The position numbers and the translations under genes are program-made. Below are positions 1 to 5,960 of a DNA stretch of 36,966 nt, piece after piece. The notes beneath the pieces were generated by a model. The model was not told the origin of the DNA. It worked only from the letters and a program-made list of their open reading frames with translations, and did not search any database. Numbering within the stretch: position 1 is the stretch's first letter; every line of letters begins with the position of its first letter. This DNA is from a bacterium HR20 (GTDB taxonomy: Bacteria > Bacteroidota > Ignavibacteria > Kapaibacteriales > NICIL-2), in the NCBI GenBank assembly GCA_002898675.1, contig BEHW01000004.1:1-36966 (forward strand), in the 5' to 3' direction.

Positions 1-57
1 CCCATGGTATCGCGTTCCAATCGAGACGAGCTCATCCTGGCATAAAAGGTTGGTCAT
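1..57 (-). CDS. Possible 5' end of a further gene, cut by the window edge
   Basis: Reading leftwards from an ATG at 57 (with a GTG just before it), 19 codons stay open to base 1, giving a peptide that begins MTNLLCQDELVSIGTRYHG. The frame is the same as that of the outer-membrane protein gene that stops at 91-93, and it is in fact open from that stop. Nothing in so short a piece identifies a family. It could be the next gene of the same transcript, or chance; the position directly after a stop, in a genome with very short gaps, is the only argument for it. Confidence 0.25.
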   Translation of the reverse strand, partial: MTNLLCQDELVSIGTRYHG

Positions 58-90
58 CACATCTTCGAGCAGCAAAGATACTGCCTGCTC

Positions 91-807
91 TCAATCGAAG
101 CCAACGCTGAGCGCAAGGAACAATCCCCCGAACACTGTGATTGGACGACCGCGAATGCTTTCAAGTCCATCTCCGCCGAAGGGGATGTAGTAGTATCGCA
201 CGTGGAGTGCAAGACTACCCCGCGATGGTGCGCCAATGAAGGTGCCTACTCCGACGTACCCACCAGCACGAACGTAGCCCCGCGCATAACCGAACGACTG
301 GAAGAACTCGTACTCATAAGGCGTTGACACAATCAGTGTAGGCCCAATGCCTGCGGAGACAAAGGGACGCATCGTTTCGCCAAGACTTTCTGGGAACAGA
401 CGATGCGACACTCCAACCATGAGTGGGATTATGAACAAACGATTGACTTTGTCAGGCACAAGGTAACGTCCGGTAACTGGATCGTAGAGTGTCTCGATTT
501 CGCTGGAATTGCGAGCGCCGGACAAACCTAGGTCGAGAACGTAGGAAAGCTCGTCCGTCAAACGATACTCGATATAGCCGCCAAGCCCCAATCCGCTCTG
601 GGAAAAGAGAATCTCCAATCCACCACCGAGCACAGCGCGTGTTAGACGTGGATCATCAGCCAGCAGGGGTCGAGGTGAGCGAAAGATGAAAACCGTATCT
701 GGCGGCACAGTCTCTGCTGGTATAGGGGCAGGAGAGCTCCCCGGCATTGGCTCTTGCGCCGATGCAATGGCAGCTGCAAGAAGGAGCGCGCCGAACAGTC
801 GCAGCAT
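91..807 (-). CDS. Outer-membrane beta-barrel protein, function unknown
   Basis: A 238-residue protein with an N-terminal signal peptide (MLRLFGALLLAAAIASAQ, cleavage after the Ala-x-Ala-like end) followed by alternating hydrophobic/aromatic segments rich in Gly, Tyr and Phe, for example around GLGGYIEYRLTDELSYV and GGYVGVGTFIG. This is the look of a small porin-like or OmpW/OmpA-type beta-barrel, and it ends in Phe-Asp with a strand-like last segment. The open frame extends 44 codons further upstream, but the ATG at 807 puts the signal peptide at the very start, so I use it. It lies downstream of ftsZ but behind a strong inverted repeat and its own promoter-like box, so it is probably a separate transcript. 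No ligand or partner can be read from the sequence. Confidence 0.7.
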   Translation of the reverse strand: MLRLFGALLLAAAIASAQEPMPGSSPAPIPAETVPPDTVFIFRSPRPLLADDPRLTRAVLGGGLEILFSQSGLGLGGYIEYRLTDELSYVLDLGLSGARNSSEIETLYDPVTGRYLVPDKVNRLFIIPLMVGVSHRLFPESLGETMRPFVSAGIGPTLIVSTPYEYEFFQSFGYARGYVRAGGYVGVGTFIGAPSRGSLALHVRYYYIPFGGDGLESIRGRPITVFGGLFLALSVGFD

Positions 808-832
808 ACATCCGCGGAAGTAGTTGCTCTTG

Positions 833-840
833 CAAATGTA
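833..840 (-). promoter_or_regulatory. Bacteroidota-type -7 promoter box (TACATTTG)
   Basis: The minus strand reads TACATTTG, a full match to TAnnTTTG, 25 bases before the ATG of the beta-barrel gene. I see no good TTTG at the -33 position. It belongs to a set of six such boxes, one before each minus-strand operon. Confidence 0.5.
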
Positions 841-872
841 AACGAACAGAGCTCTCCTGCCGTGTAAAAGCC

Positions 873-904
873 GTGCGCTGGCTACCGGTCGGTAGTCAGC
901 GCAC
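873..904 (-). terminator. Near-perfect inverted repeat, likely ftsZ transcript terminator
   Basis: The arms GTGCGCTG and CAGCGCAC pair exactly, followed after one mismatch by CTACCG and CGGTAG around a two-base centre. On the minus strand the hairpin is followed by GGCTTTTACA, a short T run, as expected of a weak intrinsic terminator about 125 bases past the ftsZ stop. The T run is short and the same repeat sits just upstream of the promoter box of the next gene, so an operator is an alternative reading. Confidence 0.45.
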
Positions 905-995
905 GTGGTGGTGTACCATGGTCCCCTGTACTTTGCCAAGCATGCGTTGCTGCGTTATTCGGCCTACGTTACGCTTGCAAGTGCTCGCGCGTGTC

Positions 996-1018
996 TTCCT
1001 CCCCCCACTGGAGGGGAA
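996..1018 (-). other. G/C-rich hairpin just after ftsZ
   Basis: On the minus strand, TTCC-C-CTCC can pair with GGAGGAA-like bases across a five-base loop, with one mismatch. It begins 11 bases after the ftsZ stop codon. There is no T run behind it, so it is more likely an mRNA 3'-end stabilising structure than a terminator. Confidence 0.3.
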
Positions 1019-1029
1019 ACCGTCGGCGT

Positions 1030-2325
1030 TCAGTCCATGATGCGACGCAAGAACGCTGGCTTGTCACTCGGTTGCTTCGATTCTGTCCCGCCCGCATGGG
1101 GCGTCGTCGAGCCGAGTGGAACCGAGCTATTCCGACGCAGATACGCTGGTGTGTTGTACTTGGCGGTCTCGGCATGCCCTACTGGTGCAGCCTCGGGCAG
1201 CGGGCGTTGCTCAGCGAGCGGATAAACAATCGCTGGTCCATTTGCAGCGATGCGCTGCTCCTCGTGCTGTGGATGCGAGTTGGGGGTTTGAGTTGCCTCA
1301 GGCTGAATGGTGATTGCATTGCGTGTATCCACTGCTACTGCCTGGTTGAAGCCAGTGGCGACGACCGTCACCATCATTGTGTCCTCGAGATCGGAATTGA
1401 AGACCACACCAAAGATGAGATTGACTTGGTCACCTGCAGCTTCTTCGATCGTTTGTACCGCTTCGCCAACTTCTGCCATGCTCACATCCTCACGGGCAGT
1501 GATGTTGACGAGCACACCTTCAGCGCCTGCAATGGAAACGCCATCGAGCAAGGGGGAATTGATTGCGTTGATGGCTGCTTCGCGAGCACGAAACTCGCCA
1601 CGAGCCGAGCCGATACCCATAATTGCATCGCCCTTGTTCTTCATGATCGTGCGGACGTCGGCAAAGTCCACGTTCACGTAGCCATTGCCGCTGATAATGT
1701 CTGCGATGCCGCGCGTTGCGTTGTAGAGGACGTCATCAACCCGTTGAAAGGCCTCGATGAAGGACGTCGTCGGCTCGATGATGTCCATCAGTCGCTGATT
1801 GGGGATGACAATGAGAGCATCCACCTGCCGGCGCAGGAGCTCAATGCCCTCGAGCGCGATCTGCATCCGTCGCCGCGCTTCCCACTTGAAGGGTTTGGTA
1901 ACAATCCCAACAACGAGCGCACCAAGCTCGCGTCCGAGCTGGGCAATCACTGGCGCAGCACCAGTGCCTGTGCCACCACCCATTCCCGCGGTAACAAAGA
2001 TCATGTCGCTGCCTTGGAGCGCTTCGCGGACTTCTTCGATGCTCTCTTCGACAGCCCGCTGACCAACTGTCGGATCCGCACCAGCACCCAAGCCGCGGGT
2101 AAGCTGTTTGCCTAACTGAATTTTGGTTGGTGCCGGGCTCGAGGCCAAGGCTTGAGCATCGGTATTGGCAACGATGAAGTCAACGCCGGTCAAGCCACGC
2201 CGAATCATGCTGTTGACAGCATTGCTACCGCCACCGCCGACACCGACGACCCGGATGCATGCCCCAGCAGTGGCTTGGGGATCAAGGTGAATGCGAACGT
2301 CGAATGGTTGGTGCTCTTGTTGCAT
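1030..2325 (-). CDS. ftsZ: Cell division protein FtsZ
   Basis: Tubulin-like GTPase that polymerises into the cytokinetic ring at mid-cell. The 431-residue protein shows the Gly-rich nucleotide loop GGGGSNAVN (about residues 30-38), the tubulin signature GGGTGTG (about 117-122), the T7 catalytic loop NVDFADVRTIM (about 218-228) that completes the active site of the neighbouring subunit, then a variable linker of some 90 residues and the conserved C-terminal peptide PAFLRRIMD that binds FtsA. Length and order are normal. It is the last gene of ftsQ-ftsA-ftsZ, 20 bases after ftsA. No clear Shine-Dalgarno sequence precedes the ATG, as is common in Bacteroidota. Confidence is high. Confidence 0.98.
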   Translation of the reverse strand: MQQEHQPFDVRIHLDPQATAGACIRVVGVGGGGSNAVNSMIRRGLTGVDFIVANTDAQALASSPAPTKIQLGKQLTRGLGAGADPTVGQRAVEESIEEVREALQGSDMIFVTAGMGGGTGTGAAPVIAQLGRELGALVVGIVTKPFKWEARRRMQIALEGIELLRRQVDALIVIPNQRLMDIIEPTTSFIEAFQRVDDVLYNATRGIADIISGNGYVNVDFADVRTIMKNKGDAIMGIGSARGEFRAREAAINAINSPLLDGVSIAGAEGVLVNITAREDVSMAEVGEAVQTIEEAAGDQVNLIFGVVFNSDLEDTMMVTVVATGFNQAVAVDTRNAITIQPEATQTPNSHPQHEEQRIAANGPAIVYPLAEQRPLPEAAPVGHAETAKYNTPAYLRRNSSVPLGSTTPHAGGTESKQPSDKPAFLRRIMD

Positions 2326-2345
2326 AACTGCCCCGCCCAGTGGTG

Positions 2346-3656
2346 TTACAGATGGTCAAAAAAAGTTTTGATGCGCTCGATTATCCCGCGATAACCGACC
2401 CGCACATGGTGCCGCTGTTGATTTGCACGAAAGCCTACCCCGAGCGATGATTTGCCCGTGCGTGCTTCGTGCGCATAGAGAACTAAACCGACGGCAGTGG
2501 CATACATCGGCGACTGCACCTCAGGCGCAAATCCACCCATGCCAAGCGTTGGCACACCGACCTTGACGGGCATACCGAAGATACGCTCGGCTAGCTCGGC
2601 AGCGCCTCGCAACTGCGCACAGCCGCCAGTGAGAACAATACCCGCCGAGAGATTCCGGGCATATCCACTGCGCCGAATCTCTGCGAATGCAAACTCGAAG
2701 ATTTCCTCCATCCGCGGCTGAATGATTTGGCACAGCAAACTCTTGGTGACCTCGATCGGCTTGCGGCCGTTGATGCCAGGGATCATGAAGACTTCATCGT
2801 GGAGAATGCTCTCCTGCAAGGCATGGCCATAGGCAATCTTGACCTGTTCGGCTTGCGCGTGGACAATCCCAAGCCCTTTCTTGATGTCATCGGTCACTTT
2901 ATTGCCTGCAATGCCGAACATCGCAGTGTGTCGAATGATACCTTCGTCGAAGATTGCAATGTCGGTCGTGCCGCCGCCAATATCAATGAGCGCAACGCCA
3001 ACTTCTCGCTCGGCACTGTCGAGCACTGCAATACTGCTCGCCACAGGCTGCAGAACGATGTCCTCGACTATTAGCCCTGCACGCTCAACGCAGCGATAGA
3101 GATTCTCGACAGCTGATCGGAGCCCCGTTACAACGTGGATGTTCGATTCGAGCCGAACTCCACTCATGCCAATGGGATCGAGGATTCCGTCTTGTCCGTC
3201 GAGGATGTAGTCTTGCGGGAACAGGTGAAGAATGACACGATCGGACGGCAATGCGACCGTTCGTGCATCCTCGAGCAGACGCTCGATGTCGCTGCGGCTG
3301 ATTTCGCGTCCTGCCCCTGACACAGCAACCGCGCTTCGACTTTGGAAAGATTGAATGTGGTCGCCGGCGATACCGACGATGATCCGCTCAATTTGAATGC
3401 CAGATGTTGTCTCGGCTTGCTCAATGGCTTGCTCAATTGCCTGAACCGTCTTTTCGATGTTGACAACGATACCCCGCGCAAGGCCAGCATTCTCCGCTGT
3501 CCCGACACCGAGGACTGTCAACGTCCCAGTGCGCTCATCAGGCGCAGCAACAATGACGCAGACTTTCGTCGTCCCGATGTCCAACCCAACAATGGCGTCC
3601 GGGCGAGCACGAAGCCCGCGCTGGGAGCGCTTTGCAGCAGCGTAGGTTGTGTTCAT
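2346..3656 (-). CDS. ftsA: Cell division protein FtsA
   Basis: Actin-like ATPase that tethers FtsZ filaments to the inner face of the cytoplasmic membrane and recruits later divisome proteins. In the 436 residues I see phosphate-binding loop 1 (GLDIGTTK, about 24-31), phosphate loop 2 (DIGGGTTD, about 225-232), the adenosine motif TGG(C)AQLRG near 343-350, and an amphipathic membrane-targeting helix at the C-terminus (IIERIKTFFDHL). Its ATG overlaps the ftsQ stop in a 4-base ATGA (3653-3656), so it is translationally coupled to ftsQ, and ftsZ follows 20 bases later. Length is typical. Confidence 0.97.
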   Translation of the reverse strand: MNTTYAAAKRSQRGLRARPDAIVGLDIGTTKVCVIVAAPDERTGTLTVLGVGTAENAGLARGIVVNIEKTVQAIEQAIEQAETTSGIQIERIIVGIAGDHIQSFQSRSAVAVSGAGREISRSDIERLLEDARTVALPSDRVILHLFPQDYILDGQDGILDPIGMSGVRLESNIHVVTGLRSAVENLYRCVERAGLIVEDIVLQPVASSIAVLDSAEREVGVALIDIGGGTTDIAIFDEGIIRHTAMFGIAGNKVTDDIKKGLGIVHAQAEQVKIAYGHALQESILHDEVFMIPGINGRKPIEVTKSLLCQIIQPRMEEIFEFAFAEIRRSGYARNLSAGIVLTGGCAQLRGAAELAERIFGMPVKVGVPTLGMGGFAPEVQSPMYATAVGLVLYAHEARTGKSSLGVGFRANQQRHHVRVGYRGIIERIKTFFDHL

Positions 3657-4390
3657 ACATCCACCCTACCAGCGGTGGTACCTTCCGTTTGGAGAACGAT
3701 GCGCCGCGACCATCGAAGGTCAACGCGACGGACATTGGGACGCCACCACGGCGAACCGATCAGCCAATCAGCATACGCAAGTTTCGTTTCGAGCGCCGTC
3801 GGCTGACCTAGAAGGACGGTTACGCCTGGCGGCTCGAGCCGAAGCGTGATGTTCTTGCTTGCGTCCACATGCAGTTCTGCACAGCAGGCTCCCAGGCGCT
3901 CCTGCAGTGCAAGCAGGCGAAGTACACCTACCGCAGGTGCAATACCAGCACTGTCGCGCAACCAGACAATCGGGAGCATAGCCCCACCGTAGTACGCGCC
4001 CGACGGTAGCAATGCACTATCTGCAGTCAGCCACTGGAGTTGGCCCTGGTTGCTTACAACGAGCGCCAGCGGCTCCCGTTCGACTACCGACACATGCAAC
4101 ACCGAACCGATTCGGCGTGCGCTTGCTCGGTAAACGAAGGGAAAGCGTTCGGCAATTGCCTCTGCATCGCGTAAGTGAACGATCGAACCACTGGCAAGCC
4201 CTGCGGTGAGTGCTGTTGCGACTGAATCGCGATATGCGGCAGCAACGTGCTGCCACCCGTCAAGCTCGACCGTCTTGAGCGGACGATGACGGTTCCAAAA
4301 TAATGCTGCCGCTACAACCGCACCGACAAGGACAGCGGCTGTCAGGAACCACCCGGGTGAGGGCGAGCGTTTTCTCTGCTGGTTCGCCAT
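3653..4390 (-). CDS. ftsQ: Divisome protein FtsQ (POTRA-FtsQ type)
   Basis: Single-pass inner-membrane protein that bridges early and late divisome parts. The 245 residues begin with a short basic cytoplasmic tail (MANQQRKRSPSP), a transmembrane segment (about 13-32), then a periplasmic POTRA-like stretch starting LKTVELDGWQHV and a conserved VVEREPLALV motif typical of FtsQ/DivIB, followed by a weakly conserved beta domain. Sequence identity in this family is low, but the position directly before ftsA and ftsZ supports the call. The open frame extends upstream to 4759 into the hisA-like gene; I chose the ATG at 4390 because it places the membrane segment correctly. Odd: murC or another Mur gene normally precedes ftsQ and is absent here. 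Confidence 0.88.
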   Translation of the reverse strand: MANQQRKRSPSPGWFLTAAVLVGAVVAAALFWNRHRPLKTVELDGWQHVAAAYRDSVATALTAGLASGSIVHLRDAEAIAERFPFVYRASARRIGSVLHVSVVEREPLALVVSNQGQLQWLTADSALLPSGAYYGGAMLPIVWLRDSAGIAPAVGVLRLLALQERLGACCAELHVDASKNITLRLEPPGVTVLLGQPTALETKLAYADWLIGSPWWRPNVRRVDLRWSRRIVLQTEGTTAGRVDV

Positions 4391-4556
4391 ACAAAGGTTC
4401 AGAACCACAGTGAAGTGGCGCCAATAAAGCCATAGCGCGCGACACGAACGCAGTGCGCGTTCTCTACGCCGCAGGCTTAGCTCATGTACCGCATGAAAGG
4501 AACAGATGAAGGAATGATTCAGCTGCAGTAGTGCTGCATCTACTGCAAACGCGTGG
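4391..4556 (-). other. Long 5' leader of the ftsQAZ transcript
   Basis: If the promoter box at 4557-4587 is right, ftsQ has an untranslated leader of about 160 bases, far longer than the other leaders here (5-33 bases). It holds the inverted repeat at 4524-4547 and no convincing gene of its own. Confidence 0.4.
4524..4547 (-). promoter_or_regulatory. 8-bp inverted repeat at the predicted ftsQ transcript start
   Basis: TGCAGTAG and CTACTGCA pair perfectly across an 8-base loop. The repeat starts about 10 bases downstream of the predicted -7 box, so it would form a 5'-terminal hairpin in the mRNA or act as an operator. Which of these applies cannot be decided from sequence. Confidence 0.4.
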
Positions 4557-4587
4557 CAAAAATAGTACGCCGATAGCCGCTTGTCAA
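4557..4587 (-). promoter_or_regulatory. Promoter for ftsQ-ftsA-ftsZ
   Basis: On the minus strand, TTGACA (4587-4582) is separated by exactly 17 bases from TATTTTTG (4564-4557). The first box is a perfect sigma-70 -35 element; the second matches the Bacteroidota -7 box TAnnTTTG. A run of eight A residues lies just upstream of TTGACA, like an UP element. The TTGACA overlaps the stop codon of the hisA-like gene. This is the best-formed promoter in the window. Confidence 0.65.
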
Positions 4588-5357
4588 GATTTTTTTTGCC
4601 AACCGCCCGATTTTTTTTCGAGCTGCGATTCAACCAATCTCCAGATGTGTTGGCAAGGGAAACGATTTTCTGCCAGCGCACGCCCGACGATGACCGAATC
4701 CACACCGACTGAGCGGAGCGTATTGCACCGCCAAAGCTCTTGAGGACTATCAATCCCACCTGCGATAGTGATGCTCATCTGAACATCCTGTGCAAAACGA
4801 GTAATCACCTCAAAATCTGGTCCCATGTATGTTCCCTCCCACTCGATGTCGCTGTAGATGACTCGTCGCAGTCCAAGTGCTTTCGCGCGCAGAGCAAGAT
4901 CAACATCGCGGAGCATTTCTCCTCCGACGCTGACGAGCCGCGTTCGCGCCCGTACGCCAAGCACGATTCGTGACGGAGTGTACCGATCAACCAAGCGTCG
5001 AGCCGCTTCGGGATGAGTGACGACTAACTCGCTGATCACCAAACGATAGACGCCACGTTGGAGCCAGCGCTCACATTCATCAGCTGTGCGGAAGACCGAA
5101 AAGTACTCGATCGGGATGTCCACAGCATCCACGATGCGCTCGATTGCACGGGCATTTTCCTCTGATGGAATGCCGGATTCGAGGCCGTCGAGATCAACGA
5201 CGTGGAGCGACCGAGCGTTCTCTTGGCGCAGGAGCTGTGCCATACGTTCCGGGTGGCGTTGGAACTGCGTATAGTATTCCTCCGTCCCCGCTGGGCCTTG
5301 AACGCATCGTCGGCACTGACCATTACGAAGCTCAATTGCAGGAATGATAAGCACCAT
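4584..5357 (-). CDS. Divergent HisA-like TIM-barrel protein
   Basis: A 257-residue (beta/alpha)8 barrel protein clearly related to HisA, the ProFAR isomerase of histidine synthesis: it starts IIPAIELRNGQ, has LHVVDLDG near 51-58, and keeps the C-terminal phosphate loops AGGID (199-203) and IVGRAL (223-228). However, the catalytic Asp of the first strand is Glu9, the usual GGGIR phosphate loop of the N-terminal half reads IEYFSVFR (about 83-90), the Asp of the LD(T/V)R strand is missing (LGVRAR, 133-138) and DGT is EGT (174-176). So the second half looks intact and the first does not. I do not think it is the working HisA; its role is unknown. It follows ruvA by three bases. The last codons carry two runs of eight A. 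Confidence 0.75.
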   Translation of the reverse strand: MVLIIPAIELRNGQCRRCVQGPAGTEEYYTQFQRHPERMAQLLRQENARSLHVVDLDGLESGIPSEENARAIERIVDAVDIPIEYFSVFRTADECERWLQRGVYRLVISELVVTHPEAARRLVDRYTPSRIVLGVRARTRLVSVGGEMLRDVDLALRAKALGLRRVIYSDIEWEGTYMGPDFEVITRFAQDVQMSITIAGGIDSPQELWRCNTLRSVGVDSVIVGRALAENRFPCQHIWRLVESQLEKKSGGWQKKS

Positions 5358-5360
5358 TGG

Positions 5361-5960
5361 TCATGCCGCGTTGTGAACGAGCCGAAGTGCGAGCTTGACC
5401 AGTTGCTCTACGCTTGGTGTTATGCCCTCGGCTCGACATTGGTCGAACGCAGTGCGGAGTGCTTTCTCTGCATGGTTACGGTTGTAGCCGAGCACAACCA
5501 TTGCACGTAGCGCCTCATCGAGCACAGGCAGAACCTGCCCGTCACGATCTGGAGCAATTGCGCCGATTTTTTCCCGAAGCTCGAGAACAAGCCGCTCTGC
5601 TGTCTTGCGCCCAACCCCTGGGATTCGCTGAAGCACGGGTAAATTGTTTGCGATAATTGCCTCCTGCAACTGCGAAACACTCATCGCCGAGAGAATACTC
5701 AGTGCGGTCCGCATCCCGACTCCTGGTATGCCAACAAGAAGCAAAAACACATCCCGTTCGGCGGGGGTCGCAAACCCGACAAGCTCCATCGCATCATCAC
5801 GCACGATCAAATGTGTATGCAGCACTGCGCGTTGACCAACGTGCGGGAGCTGTTCGGATGTTGTAAGCGAGATATTGGCAAAGTAACCAACTCCATTACA
5901 ATCAACGACAGCGGAGGCTGGCGACTTTTCGAGCAAGATTCCTTCCAACCGCACAATCAT
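5361..5960 (-). CDS. ruvA: Holliday junction branch-migration protein RuvA
   Basis: RuvA binds four-way DNA junctions as a tetramer and loads the RuvB motor during recombination repair. The 199 residues contain the N-terminal OB fold (MIVRLEGILLEKSP onward), two helix-hairpin-helix motifs (LLVGIPGVGMRTALSIL about 74-90, and LQRIPGVGRKTAERLVLEL about 110-128), and the C-terminal three-helix domain that contacts RuvB (ALRAMVVLGYNRNHAEKAL). Length is typical. Its ATG overlaps the SpoIIE phosphatase stop as ATGA (5957-5960). ruvB and ruvC are not nearby. Confidence 0.97.
   Translation of the reverse strand: MIVRLEGILLEKSPASAVVDCNGVGYFANISLTTSEQLPHVGQRAVLHTHLIVRDDAMELVGFATPAERDVFLLLVGIPGVGMRTALSILSAMSVSQLQEAIIANNLPVLQRIPGVGRKTAERLVLELREKIGAIAPDRDGQVLPVLDEALRAMVVLGYNRNHAEKALRTAFDQCRAEGITPSVEQLVKLALRLVHNAA

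Noticed and set aside
808..1029. Search for a tRNA or small RNA gene in the gap after ftsZ
   Set aside because: No cloverleaf or T-arm consensus is visible; the gap is explained by two hairpins and a promoter box.
991..2115. A 374-codon open frame on the plus strand opposite ftsZ
   Set aside because: It is the complement of a well-supported gene, has no recognisable motifs and an unlikely composition rich in Cys, His and Arg. Long antisense frames are a by-product of codon bias at this GC content.
4590..4618. T-runs on the plus strand as a possible intrinsic terminator
   Set aside because: No transcript is expected on the plus strand here, and no stem precedes the runs. On the transcribed strand they are A runs within lysine codons.
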